Shown here piece after piece: positions 14,010-20,360 of a stretch of 24,717 nt of DNA. The stretch is from a virus, in IMG/VR virus record IMGVR_UViG_3300032050_000772, positions 1 to 24,717 of that record, one strand, 5' to 3'. A program made the position numbers and the translations under genes. The notes beneath the pieces were generated by a model. It was not told the DNA's origin. It did no database searches and saw nothing but the letters and a program-made list of their open reading frames with translations. How positions within the stretch are numbered: position 1 is the stretch's first letter; every line of letters begins with the position of its first letter.

Positions 14010-14544
14010 TAGTGGGAGATCTACATCAACTACTACTAAAAAACCAGTTGCAAAAAAGACAACAACTCCTAAGACAACCCAAGTCGCAGAGAAGATTGAA
14101 CTGACTTCAAGTTCTTACGTTCATGAAATCTTTGCGGCTGTTGTTGCGGAAAGAACTAAAGATAAAAAGATTAATATTCTTCAACAATATAATGAAAACT
14201 TTATCAAGGCTCTTTTAATTTGGAACTTTGATCCAAGTGTTGAATCTGCCATTCCAGAAGGTGAAGTTCCTATTCAACCTAAGGAAGATGCAGATACGGC
14301 AAAACCTTCATCCAATATTCGTAAAGAATGGAGTAAGTTTTATAACTTTGTGAAAGGAGGTAATGATGCAATGAACAGACTTCGTAAAGAAACTCTGTTC
14401 ATCAATCTTCTAGAATCTTTCCATCCTGGGGAAGCAGAAGTGTTATGTCTTGTAAAGGACAAAAAATTGCAAACTAAATATAATATCACCAAAGAACTTG
14501 TTTCTGAGGCGTATCCTGACATCCAATGGGGGAATCGTTCTTGA
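13981..14544 (+). CDS. Phage protein with Thr/Lys-rich N-terminus and DUF6433-like body
   Basis: A 187-residue protein. Residues 1-38 are low-complexity Thr, Ser and Lys (MTTTKKTTTSSGRSTSTTTK), a probable flexible, basic linker. From about residue 43 the chain looks folded (SSSYVHEIFAAVVAERTKDK; YNENFIKALLIWNFDPS; FHPGEAEVLCLVKDKKL). This resembles a conserved unknown protein of T4-like marine phages that I believe is DUF6433, from memory. I chose the ATG at 13981, which overlaps the previous gene by 29 bases; an in-frame ATG at 13957 is possible. Function unknown. Confidence 0.65.
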   Translation: MTTTKKTTTSSGRSTSTTTKKPVAKKTTTPKTTQVAEKIELTSSSYVHEIFAAVVAERTKDKKINILQQYNENFIKALLIWNFDPSVESAIPEGEVPIQPKEDADTAKPSSNIRKEWSKFYNFVKGGNDAMNRLRKETLFINLLESFHPGEAEVLCLVKDKKLQTKYNITKELVSEAYPDIQWGNRS

Positions 14545-14545
14545 T

Positions 14546-14806
14546 ATGTCTGTGAATATTATTCATGGGGATTGTGATCCATCCGCTGCTAAAAATAGAG
14601 ATCTGCCAAGAAATTCTTATTTGGTAGCTTATGGAGTAGACGATTCTATTCAGTATGATGTGGTTCAATGTGGATCACAGGCTGAGATTTTTAATTATTA
14701 TTGGGACAAATACAGAGACGTGAGAGGTATTAAATGGACAGAGGGAACAGTGAATCCAAAAATGTGGAATTACCAACCGAAAACGGAAAAGAAGAGACCA
14801 AAGTAA
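14546..14806 (+). CDS. Small phage protein of unknown function (86 aa)
   Basis: An 86-residue protein starting MSVNIIHGDCDPSAAKNRDL. The ATG at 14546 is one base after the preceding stop; an in-frame ATG at 14498 would overlap the previous gene more. The first 70 residues look compact and mixed alpha/beta with aromatic residues (YLVAYGVDDSIQYDVVQCG, EIFNYYWDKYRDV). The last 15 are basic (NYQPKTEKKRPK). No family recognised. Its 3' end overlaps the next ORF by 73 bases in another frame. Confidence 0.6.
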   Translation: MSVNIIHGDCDPSAAKNRDLPRNSYLVAYGVDDSIQYDVVQCGSQAEIFNYYWDKYRDVRGIKWTEGTVNPKMWNYQPKTEKKRPK

Positions 14807-14979
14807 TTTCCGGTGACATGAATCTTGAGATGAATCTTGATGCAATCAAAGATGTGAGAAAACAATATAAGAAAATTAAAAGATACATGCGATCCTCTAT
14901 TTACACTGTAGCCATGATGGACGGGAAAGAACAAATCGTAAGTCGTTTACTAAAGGACCAGGAGGATAATCCTGCATAA
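14734..14979 (+). CDS. Small helical protein upstream of speD
   Basis: An 81-residue protein. Two starts compete. The ATG at 14734 has a GAGAGG-like site upstream but forces a 73-base overlap. The ATG at 14818 gives a shorter protein, MNLEMNLDAIKDVRKQYKKI onward. The part downstream of 14818 is a regular amphipathic helix and looks most gene-like. The first 28 residues are polar and look disordered, so the shorter form is quite possible. The stop abuts the speD start. Function unknown. Confidence 0.55.
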   Translation: MDRGNSESKNVELPTENGKEETKVISGDMNLEMNLDAIKDVRKQYKKIKRYMRSSIYTVAMMDGKEQIVSRLLKDQEDNPA

Positions 14980-15306
14980 ATGGGGAAACACTATCTTCTT
15001 AACTTATTTGGATGCTCATTCGCTCACTTGAACGATGAGCATTTTCTTATGGATCTTTTAGAAAATGCAGCTGCAGCAAGTGGCGCAACTGTATGTCAAA
15101 CGATCTTTAAAAAATTTGATCCACAAGGAGTTACGGTGTTGTGTTTGTTATCTGAGAGCCATATAAGTATTCATACATGGCCAGAAGATGGTAAAGCTGC
15201 ATGTGATGTTTATACATGTGGAGATTGCAACCCAAAAATCGGGTGTGACATAATCATTCAACAATTAAGTGCAACAAATCATACTCTAAGTTATATTGAG
15301 AGATGA
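14980..15306 (+). CDS. speD: S-adenosylmethionine decarboxylase proenzyme
   Basis: A 108-residue bacterial-type AdoMet decarboxylase, which gives the aminopropyl donor for spermidine synthesis. The pyruvoyl-forming site is intact: LLSESHISIHTWPE holds the E59-S60 self-cleavage bond and H65, and C80 (VYTCG) lies 20 residues after S60, the same spacing as in the Thermotoga enzyme. The ATG directly follows the upstream stop. Many T4-like cyanophages carry speD; a spermidine synthase partner is not in this window, so the product would feed the host pathway. TGATATAAT follows at once, so the next gene may have its own promoter. Confidence 0.93.
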   Translation: MGKHYLLNLFGCSFAHLNDEHFLMDLLENAAAASGATVCQTIFKKFDPQGVTVLCLLSESHISIHTWPEDGKAACDVYTCGDCNPKIGCDIIIQQLSATNHTLSYIER

Positions 15307-15312
15307 TATAAT
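15304..15312 (+). promoter_or_regulatory. Extended -10 promoter after speD
   Basis: TGATATAAT (TG-A-TATAAT) is a perfect extended -10 element at the end of speD, 34 bases before the ATG of the next gene. No good -35 is seen at 17 bases, but extended -10 promoters do not need one. The 39-base gap carries no other feature except the GGAGA ribosome-binding site near 15334. Confidence 0.5.
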
Positions 15313-15345
15313 TACATTCTAAATAATCCTATATGGAGAATAATT

Positions 15346-15666
15346 ATGCTTTCAACGCAGTATCGTCTAAGACTTGAAGGCATTTGCAATAAAATCGTTG
15401 CTCGTGAAGAAGTAAGTCTTGACGAAATGATTTGGGCAGAAAAACTTGCAAAAGCAAATCGAACTGCAGGAACAATCTTAAGACAAGCAAGAAGAACAGC
15501 AGAAAATCCTGACATGATGAAGGGAGACATGGATGATTTTTTAAATCAACTTGACATCGGTGGTTTGGGACATGAACGATTTGGTAAGCGTGGTTTTGAC
15601 GATATAGATGATATGGTTGACTGGTGGACAAAAGATAAACCCGAAGATTGGCGTCAAAGAGATTAA
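15346..15666 (+). CDS. Charged phage protein of unknown function (106 aa)
   Basis: A 106-residue protein starting MLSTQYRLRLEGICNKIVAR. The first 60 residues form helices rich in Arg, Glu and Ala (EMIWAEKLAKANRTAGTILR). The C-terminal 45 residues are acidic with Gly and Trp (FDDIDDMVDWWTKDKPEDW). A TGGAGAATA ribosome-binding site precedes the ATG. No domain is recognised. It is followed by a non-coding gap of 75 bases carrying the NtcA-like palindrome and a promoter. Confidence 0.62.
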   Translation: MLSTQYRLRLEGICNKIVAREEVSLDEMIWAEKLAKANRTAGTILRQARRTAENPDMMKGDMDDFLNQLDIGGLGHERFGKRGFDDIDDMVDWWTKDKPEDWRQRD

Positions 15667-15669
15667 ATG

Positions 15670-15683
15670 GTAACAAATGTTAC
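15670..15683 (+). promoter_or_regulatory. NtcA-box-like palindrome (GTA-N8-TAC)
   Basis: The 14 bases read GTAACAAATGTTAC: arms GTAACA and TGTTAC around AA. They match the cyanobacterial nitrogen regulator consensus GTA-N8-TAC exactly. The site is in a non-coding gap, 32 bases upstream of a -10 hexamer at 15716. At about -51 from the expected start, it is one helical turn further than the classical NtcA activator position of about -41. A different dimeric repressor or activator is an alternative. Confidence 0.45.
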
Positions 15684-15691
15684 AAAAGTGG

Positions 15692-15721
15692 TTGACTACA
15701 TAGAGTGAATAGGAGTATACT
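15692..15721 (+). promoter_or_regulatory. Sigma-70-type promoter for the small-protein cluster
   Basis: TTGACT at 15692-15697 and TATACT at 15716-15721 are 18 bases apart, each one base from consensus. The element lies in the gap upstream of the secreted small protein and the following micro-ORFs, which end in a strong terminator at 16543. The palindrome at 15670 sits just upstream. Confidence 0.6.
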
Positions 15722-15741
15722 AATCTCCTAACGTTCATCCT

Positions 15742-15948
15742 ATGACTAAAGCACTTTTGCTTTTAGCATGGGTTCCACTTCTTTCTTTTGCTTCACCACA
15801 ACCTACTAAGACTGAATTTCTAGTCACAATAAGTTGTGATACAGCGTGGGAACTAATGGACATCGTTAAAAACGACGATGTAGTACACCAAAGAAAAGAA
15901 GACCAATTGCTATTAGAACTACGAAAAGACGTAGTTACCAAGTGTTAA
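15742..15948 (+). CDS. Small secreted protein with signal peptide
   Basis: A 68-residue protein. The N-terminus is MTKALLLLAWVPLLSFASP: a Lys, a hydrophobic core and an A-S-P cleavage-like end, the plan of a Sec signal peptide with cleavage after about residue 17 or 18. The remaining 50 residues are charged and helical with two cysteines (C30 and the terminal C68), which could form a disulphide in the periplasm. It is the first gene after the regulated promoter. Export suggests action on the host envelope, but no family is recognised. Confidence 0.65.
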   Translation: MTKALLLLAWVPLLSFASPQPTKTEFLVTISCDTAWELMDIVKNDDVVHQRKEDQLLLELRKDVVTKC

Positions 15949-15967
15949 AACCTAATAGGACGGAAGT

Positions 15968-15983
15968 AAGCCGACTCGGAACG
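15968..15983 (+). repeat. Repeated leader element, copy A (AAGCCGACT-x-GGAACG)
   Basis: AAGCCGACT followed after one base by GGAACG lies just upstream of the ATG at 15996. GAACG-GAT-CGTTC at 15979-15991 can form a short hairpin there. A second copy lies at 16138-16155. It could be an RNA regulatory element or a remnant of duplicated leaders. It also overlaps a possible GTG-started extension of the next ORF. Confidence 0.4.
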
Positions 15984-15995
15984 GATCGTTCATCT

Positions 15996-16148
15996 ATGGA
16001 AGCAATCATTCTCACTTGTTTACAAGCACAACTGATGGCAGGAAGAGTCCTTAAACACGACATTTCCAACCATGTAAAGAATGATATTATTTGGGAGATC
16101 AAACAGATTACCCCAAAGAATTGCCCCATAGACGCAAAAGCCGACTGA
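15996..16148 (+). CDS. 50-residue helical protein
   Basis: A small protein, MEAIILTCLQAQLMAGRVLK onward. The frame is open back to a GTG at 15942 that would add 18 residues (MLKPNRTEVSRLGTDRSS). I prefer the ATG at 15996, because the extra segment coincides with the repeated AAGCCGACT/GGAACG element and the hairpin, which looks like leader RNA rather than protein. The protein is helical with two cysteines. The longer form cannot be excluded because its GTG overlaps the previous stop. Function unknown. Confidence 0.5.
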   Translation: MEAIILTCLQAQLMAGRVLKHDISNHVKNDIIWEIKQITPKNCPIDAKAD

Positions 16149-16155
16149 AGGAACG
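16138..16155 (+). repeat. Repeated leader element, copy B (AAGCCGACT-gaa-GGAACG)
   Basis: Second occurrence of AAGCCGACT followed, here after three bases, by GGAACG. It overlaps the stop of the 50-residue ORF and lies about 35-50 bases upstream of the DUF4278-like ORF, as copy A lies upstream of its ORF. CCCCTAAGGAG at 16170-16180 next supplies a strong ribosome-binding site. Confidence 0.4.
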
Positions 16156-16188
16156 CTCTTTAACTTAAACCCCTAAGGAGAAAACCTA

Positions 16189-16353
16189 ATGTCACAAGCA
16201 ACCTATCGTGGGTGCAAGTATAATACTGACACCCCAAAACAAGAATATCAACACTGGTATTCTGAAACACATGCACCAGCACATCCACAAAATAAGTATC
16301 GTGGTGTTGCCTACCGTCCATGCAATAACTGGAACTGGGAGGAAGCAAAATGA
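16189..16353 (+). CDS. DUF4278-like small protein
   Basis: A 54-residue ORF, MSQATYRGCKYNTDTPKQEY onward. It holds two YRG-type blocks, TYRGCKY at residues 5-11 and KYRGVAYRP at 37-45. This is the pattern of the cyanobacterial DUF4278 family, as I recall it, and suggests a gene from cyanobacterial hosts. AAGGAG at 16175-16180 is a good ribosome-binding site. The stop overlaps the next ATG (ATGA). Function unknown for the family. Confidence 0.6.
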   Translation: MSQATYRGCKYNTDTPKQEYQHWYSETHAPAHPQNKYRGVAYRPCNNWNWEEAK

Positions 16354-16448
16354 AAAAACTTAATTTTCTTCAACTCATCAAAGATAAAAAACAAAAAGAA
16401 GATCGTCAGCATCAAGCCAAGTTAGTACAATTAATTGGTGCAAAGTAA
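16350..16448 (+). CDS. 32-residue basic micro-protein
   Basis: A micro-ORF reading MKKLNFLQLIKDKKQKEDRQ and ending QLIGAK. It is a highly charged amphipathic helix. The ATG overlaps the preceding TGA and the stop TAA shares its last base with the next ATG. Perfect coupling on both sides supports translation despite the small size. No family recognised. Confidence 0.5.
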   Translation: MKKLNFLQLIKDKKQKEDRQHQAKLVQLIGAK

Positions 16449-16534
16449 TGGCACAATTCCTTATTTCTGCAACAGCAATGATCACTCTATTAACTGTTGG
16501 ATTCTCACTATACATTCAATGGATTTATAAATGA
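16448..16534 (+). CDS. 28-residue single-span membrane peptide
   Basis: A micro-ORF, MAQFLISATAMITLLTVGFS followed by LYIQWIYK. Almost the whole chain is one hydrophobic helix with an aromatic/Lys end, the layout of small membrane peptides such as photosystem or cytochrome b6f subunits or small regulators. I could not match it confidently to PetN, PsaM or other known small subunits. It overlaps the previous stop and is followed 8 bases later by a strong terminator. Function unknown. Confidence 0.48.
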   Translation: MAQFLISATAMITLLTVGFSLYIQWIYK

Positions 16535-16542
16535 ATTTTTAG

Positions 16543-16569
16543 AAGGAGGGTTTACACCCTCCTTTTTTT
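16543..16569 (+). terminator. Rho-independent terminator
   Basis: AAGGAGGG and CCCTCCTT pair perfectly (8 bp) around the loop TTTACA, followed by a run of seven T. It closes the small-protein cluster that starts at the promoter near 15692. Its stem resembles that of the terminator after gp32. Confidence 0.9.
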
Positions 16570-16600
16570 GTAGTAAAATTGTAAGAGACTATGCATAATC

Positions 16601-16771
16601 ATGGACAAAGAAAGACTCAAATTAATTGTAAGAAATCTGGAGTCACTTGTATCTGCGCTCAAATCAGAAATTTATTCTGATCCAGATTCTTATCGACAAG
16701 TAAAACAAAAAGAAGATCACATCTCAGATTACGATGAGATCTTTGAAGACGATGATGGTTACCCCGATTGA
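16601..16771 (+). CDS. 56-residue acidic protein upstream of thyX
   Basis: A small ORF, MDKERLKLIVRNLESLVSAL onward, with a helical N-terminal half and a very acidic C-terminus (DEIFEDDDGYPD). It begins 31 bases after the terminator and ends 8 bases before the thyX ATG, so it is probably co-transcribed with thyX. No clear ribosome-binding site is visible, which lowers confidence in the exact start. No function recognised. Confidence 0.55.
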   Translation: MDKERLKLIVRNLESLVSALKSEIYSDPDSYRQVKQKEDHISDYDEIFEDDDGYPD

Positions 16772-16779
16772 GGACTTAA

Positions 16780-17412
16780 ATGACTGTAAAACTTATTTCT
16801 ATCACTCCTGATGCAGAACAAACAATGGCGTATATTGCGCGAGTTTCTAATCCTGCGAATCAAGACAACCAAAACTATGCCAAGTTGCTTGCTTATTGTA
16901 TTAAGCATAATCATTGGTCTGTTTTTGAACAGTCTACTATGACCCTTGAGATTGAGACGACTCGTGGCATTGCGGCCCAAATTTTGCGTCATAGGTCTTT
17001 TACATTTCAAGAATTTTCTCAACGATATGCAGACACCAATCTCTTAGGAGAAGATATTCCTTTGCCTGAACTTCGTCGTCAGGACACAAAGAACCGTCAG
17101 AACTCCATTGATGACCTTCCAGTAGATCTGAAGATTCATTTATACGCAAAGATCCAGGATCATTTTGACGCTGCCCAGGAACTCTACAAGGAACTCCTAG
17201 AGTATGAGGTCGCAAAGGAGTGTGCTCGCTTTGTACTCCCCTTGGCGACTCCCACACGCATCTATATGACGGGCTCATGCCGTTCTTGGATACATTACAT
17301 CAATCTTCGTTCTGCACACGGGACTCAAAAGGAACATATGGACATCGCTTTGGAATGTAGGAGAGTATTTACCGAACAATTCCCATCCGTTTCAGAAGCC
17401 CTGGAATGGTAA
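16780..17412 (+). CDS. thyX: FAD-dependent thymidylate synthase
   Basis: A 210-residue ThyX, which makes dTMP from dUMP using methylene-tetrahydrofolate and reduced FAD. The hallmark RHRx7SxR motif is intact at residues 70-82 (RHRSFTFQEFSQRY). HWSVFEQ near 45-51 and the substrate-side RSWIHYINLRS region near 169-179 are as expected, and the length is typical. Base composition is less AT-rich than in the glycosyltransferase genes. The gene supplies thymidylate for phage DNA synthesis. A strong SD and a small ORF follow directly. Confidence 0.95.
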   Translation: MTVKLISITPDAEQTMAYIARVSNPANQDNQNYAKLLAYCIKHNHWSVFEQSTMTLEIETTRGIAAQILRHRSFTFQEFSQRYADTNLLGEDIPLPELRRQDTKNRQNSIDDLPVDLKIHLYAKIQDHFDAAQELYKELLEYEVAKECARFVLPLATPTRIYMTGSCRSWIHYINLRSAHGTQKEHMDIALECRRVFTEQFPSVSEALEW

Positions 17413-17443
17413 TATATACCAATGCCGCCTAAGGAGGTAACAC

Positions 17444-17623
17444 ATGTACTACCAAACTAAAGCAGTATCAAAAGACGAAGCCTGGACTACATGCACGATT
17501 GTTGATACCACAGAAAATAATTATATCGTAGAGTATAATGAAGATGGAAAGTTTGTTACTAAAGAAATCAAACCAGAAGAACTTCAAAAACTAGATTATT
17601 CCGAACTTGAGATCAGTCAATAA
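17444..17623 (+). CDS. 59-residue small protein
   Basis: A small ORF, MYYQTKAVSKDEAWTTCTIV onward, that looks like a small beta-rich domain (NNYIVEYNEDGKFVTKEI) with an acidic C-terminal helix (PEELQKLDYSELEIS). AAGGAGGT at 17431-17438 is a near-perfect Shine-Dalgarno, the strongest in the window, so high translation is expected. It ends 1 base before the GT2-like gene. No function recognised. Confidence 0.6.
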   Translation: MYYQTKAVSKDEAWTTCTIVDTTENNYIVEYNEDGKFVTKEIKPEELQKLDYSELEISQ

Positions 17624-17624
17624 A

Positions 17625-18476
17625 ATGTCCGTTTCTATCATAACAGCATGTAAAAATAGAAAGAAAGCTTTGGCTATATCCATGGCTTCATGGATGCAAT
17701 TTGATGAGGTTGAAGAAATCATCGTTACGAATTGGAATTCGGACGAACCTATAGATCATTTAACTATTTTAAGTGAAAAGGTAAAAATCATTAATGTAAA
17801 AGATGAACCTTACTTCAATCAACCCCAACCATTGAACCTGGCTGCATCTTTAGTTAAGAGTGAGTATCTTTTAAAATTAGATTGCGATCATATCCTTAAT
17901 CCTTATTTTAACTTTTTTGACTTCCACAAAATTGAAGAAAAGTCTTTTATTACTGGATCAAATAACCTGTTGCAGGGATTGGATTTTGAGTTTTTACATC
18001 CTCTTTGGGGACTACTATATGTAAAAACCCAAATCTTTAAAGAAATTGGTGGATACAACGAAAGTATGGGTAAATATTATGCAGCAGAAGATGATGAATT
18101 GGCTGCGAGATTAATATCATATGGTCTCAATCCAGTTCTAATAGACTCTCAGAAATTATCTGCTTTACATATTCCACATTCAAATAAAGAAAGGGTAAAG
18201 AACTTTGAGTCATTTGAAAGTATAACTAAAATTTTGAGTGAATTTGGAAAAGATTTTGTGGGAGACGATCTTTATACTTACATAGCAAAATTATGTAAAG
18301 ATAAAAATCACAATGTATTTCCAACATCTTCTAGAATGTTGGAAATACTTGACTTACACGAGAAAGACAAATACAGTGAGGAGGTAACTGCGGAAGCAGA
18401 TCCTTATTGTGAACCAATTTACAAGTGGGAAGTTACCCAAATAAATGACCAAGTATATGAAGCTGTTAAGGTATGA
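17625..18476 (+). CDS. GT2-like glycosyltransferase, copy 1
   Basis: A 283-residue GT-A fold glycosyltransferase. The N-terminus SVSIITACKNRKKALAISM is the usual first strand and nucleotide-binding loop of family 2. The metal-binding DxD is KLDCDH (D86, D88). GGYNE at 142-146 and the EDDELAARL segment at about 155-163 are the acceptor-side and catalytic-base regions. I chose the ATG at 17625, directly after the previous stop. No membrane segment is seen. The next gene is a close paralogue overlapping it by 4 bases. Sugar and acceptor are unknown. Confidence 0.8.
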   Translation: MSVSIITACKNRKKALAISMASWMQFDEVEEIIVTNWNSDEPIDHLTILSEKVKIINVKDEPYFNQPQPLNLAASLVKSEYLLKLDCDHILNPYFNFFDFHKIEEKSFITGSNNLLQGLDFEFLHPLWGLLYVKTQIFKEIGGYNESMGKYYAAEDDELAARLISYGLNPVLIDSQKLSALHIPHSNKERVKNFESFESITKILSEFGKDFVGDDLYTYIAKLCKDKNHNVFPTSSRMLEILDLHEKDKYSEEVTAEADPYCEPIYKWEVTQINDQVYEAVKV

Positions 18477-19324
18477 GTGTTTCTATAATATCAGCATGTA
18501 AGAATAGAGGTGAGGCCTTAGCCGTATCCATAAGTTCATGGATTCAATTTGATGAGGTTGAGGAAATCATCGTCACAGATTGGAACTCTGATGAACCAGT
18601 GTCACATCTGACTCGATTAGACAGTAGAATTAAAATCATTACTGTTCCGTGGGAACCTTACTTCAATCAACCCCAACCATTGAACCTGGCTGCATCTTTA
18701 GTTAAAAGCGATTATATTTTAAAATTGGATTCTGATACTGTTATGAATCCATACTTTAATTTTTTTGATCACCATACTATTGATGATGAATCATTTTTAA
18801 CTGGTACGGATGAAACATGGCACTTTACTCATGAAAAACTTGATTCAAGACATGTCTACCAAAAATACAAATATATAAAACCCCTTTGGGGTACTTTGTA
18901 CATATCAAAGGAAAATTATATGAAAATTGGTGGATATAATGAAAACATGGATAAGTTTGCTGCTTGGGAGGATACTGAGATATATGAACGGTTATTAATT
19001 TTGGGTTTGAATCATGTAAACATAAACTTTAAGGAAAAGACTCTATTTTCATTACCACACGCAACGAAAAAACGAGTAGAAAACTTTAAAGCTTATTGTG
19101 AGAACAAACATATTGAAGTCGCAATCAGAGACCACATTAAAAAATTCAATAATATTGAAGATGATAATGTTGTACATCGGTTAATTCTGGAAAAACATAA
19201 TAGAATTAACTACAAGAAATTCAAATTAAAAGAAGATAGTGATTATTATGTAGAACCTATGGTAAAATGGGACATACAACAAGAATCTCCTCAACACTAT
19301 ACTGCATATAAAATTGCACAATAA
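18473..19324 (+). CDS. GT2-like glycosyltransferase, copy 2
   Basis: A 283-residue paralogue of the preceding gene. It keeps SVSIISACKNRGEALAVSI, the DxD in KLDSDT (D86, D88), GGYNENMD (153-160) and WEDTEIYERL (from about 165), the expected catalytic base region. The C-terminal EP(M/I)xKW motif is shared with copy 1. Residues 61-78 (EPYFNQPQPLNLAASLVK) are identical to copy 1 and the DNA there is also identical. It starts inside copy 1 (ATGA overlap). Together they probably add two sugars or two linkages to one glycan. Confidence 0.8.
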   Translation: MSVSIISACKNRGEALAVSISSWIQFDEVEEIIVTDWNSDEPVSHLTRLDSRIKIITVPWEPYFNQPQPLNLAASLVKSDYILKLDSDTVMNPYFNFFDHHTIDDESFLTGTDETWHFTHEKLDSRHVYQKYKYIKPLWGTLYISKENYMKIGGYNENMDKFAAWEDTEIYERLLILGLNHVNINFKEKTLFSLPHATKKRVENFKAYCENKHIEVAIRDHIKKFNNIEDDNVVHRLILEKHNRINYKKFKLKEDSDYYVEPMVKWDIQQESPQHYTAYKIAQ

Positions 19325-19352
19325 ATAAATCATACTGAATTTTATTAATTAA

Positions 19353-19601
19353 ATGGCGACCTATCCTGTTATAAACAAAGTCACTGGTGAACAGAAAGAA
19401 GTGAATATGAGTGTTCACGACTGGTCTCAGTGGAAGTTAGATAATCCGGACTGGGATAGAGATTGGAGTGATCCATCTACTTGTCCTGGTTCTGGTGAAG
19501 TAGGCGAGTGGAAAGACAAACTCATTTCCAGAAATCCAGGCTGGAATGATGTTCTCACTAAGGCCGGAAAAGCGCCTGGTTCTCGTGTAAAGAAAATCTA
19601 A
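19353..19601 (+). CDS. Small conserved phage protein (82 aa)
   Basis: An 82-residue protein, MATYPVINKVTGEQKEVNMS onward, with a Trp-rich middle (DWSQWKLDNPDWDRDWSDP) and a basic C-terminus. It resembles a small protein that I recall next to phoH in T4-like marine phages, without a known function. It abuts the phoH ATG with no gap. The 28 bases upstream are AT-rich and show no convincing promoter or SD, though AATAAATA at 19319-19326 recalls the late core. Confidence 0.65.
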   Translation: MATYPVINKVTGEQKEVNMSVHDWSQWKLDNPDWDRDWSDPSTCPGSGEVGEWKDKLISRNPGWNDVLTKAGKAPGSRVKKI

Positions 19602-20360
19602 ATGGCAAGACAAAGAAAGACATCTAACGGCAACATTGGGATTGGCATGAGCGCAAAACAACTGCGTCGTAAAAAACCAATTAATTCTGATTTGATGGTG
19701 GATATTTCACCACTGACTGACAATCAAAAAGTATTTTTTGATGAATATAAAAAAGGTAAAAACATTTTTGCCTATGGTGCAGCGGGAACAGGTAAAACTT
19801 TTGTAGGATTATACTTAGCACTTAAGGATGTTTTAGACGAAAGAACTCCTTATGAAAAGGTTTATATTGTTCGTTCTCTAGTCGCTACAAGAGAAATTGG
19901 ATTCTTGCCTGGAGACCATGAAGATAAGTCTTCACTCTATCAGATTCCATACAAGAACATGTGTAAGTACATGTTTGAGTTGCCTTCTGATGCGGACTTT
20001 GAAATGCTTTATGGCAATCTAAAGGGTCAAGAAACTATTTCATTCTGGTCTACATCATTCATTCGTGGTACTACACTAGATAACGCGATTGTTCTTGTTG
20101 ATGAAATGCAAAACTTGAACTTTCACGAATTAGATAGTATAATTACTCGTATTGGTGAAAATAGTAAGATTATTTTTTGTGGTGATGCTACTCAATCTGA
20201 TCTTGTTAAAACTCACGAAAAGAATGGTATTCTAGATTTTATGAAAATCATTCGTGCAATGGAATATGATTTTTCCAGTGTAGAATTTGGTGTTGATGAT
20301 ATTGTTCGTTCTGGACTTGTCAAAAACTATATTGTTACAAAGTTGGCTTTAGGTATGTAA
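19602..20360 (+). CDS. phoH: PhoH-like P-loop ATPase
   Basis: A 252-residue PhoH-family ATPase. Walker A is GAAGTGKT (residues 59-66), Walker B is VLVDEMQN (164-171), and GDATQSD near 199-205 is the sensor-like motif of the family, which is related to the helicase superfamily 1 core. The first 30 residues are basic. phoH is a marker gene of marine phages; its role is uncertain, with proposals including phosphate stress and RNA metabolism. The start directly follows the upstream stop and the end overlaps the exonuclease gene by one base. Confidence 0.95.
   Translation: MARQRKTSNGNIGIGMSAKQLRRKKPINSDLMVDISPLTDNQKVFFDEYKKGKNIFAYGAAGTGKTFVGLYLALKDVLDERTPYEKVYIVRSLVATREIGFLPGDHEDKSSLYQIPYKNMCKYMFELPSDADFEMLYGNLKGQETISFWSTSFIRGTTLDNAIVLVDEMQNLNFHELDSIITRIGENSKIIFCGDATQSDLVKTHEKNGILDFMKIIRAMEYDFSSVEFGVDDIVRSGLVKNYIVTKLALGM

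Noticed and set aside
16526-16533. TATAAATG resembling a late promoter
   Set aside because: It lies inside the 28-residue ORF and is followed at once by a terminator, so it would drive nothing.
16448-16534. A known photosystem or cytochrome b6f small subunit (PetN, PsaM or similar)
   Set aside because: Only size and hydrophobicity agree; I could not align the characteristic residues of any of these peptides.
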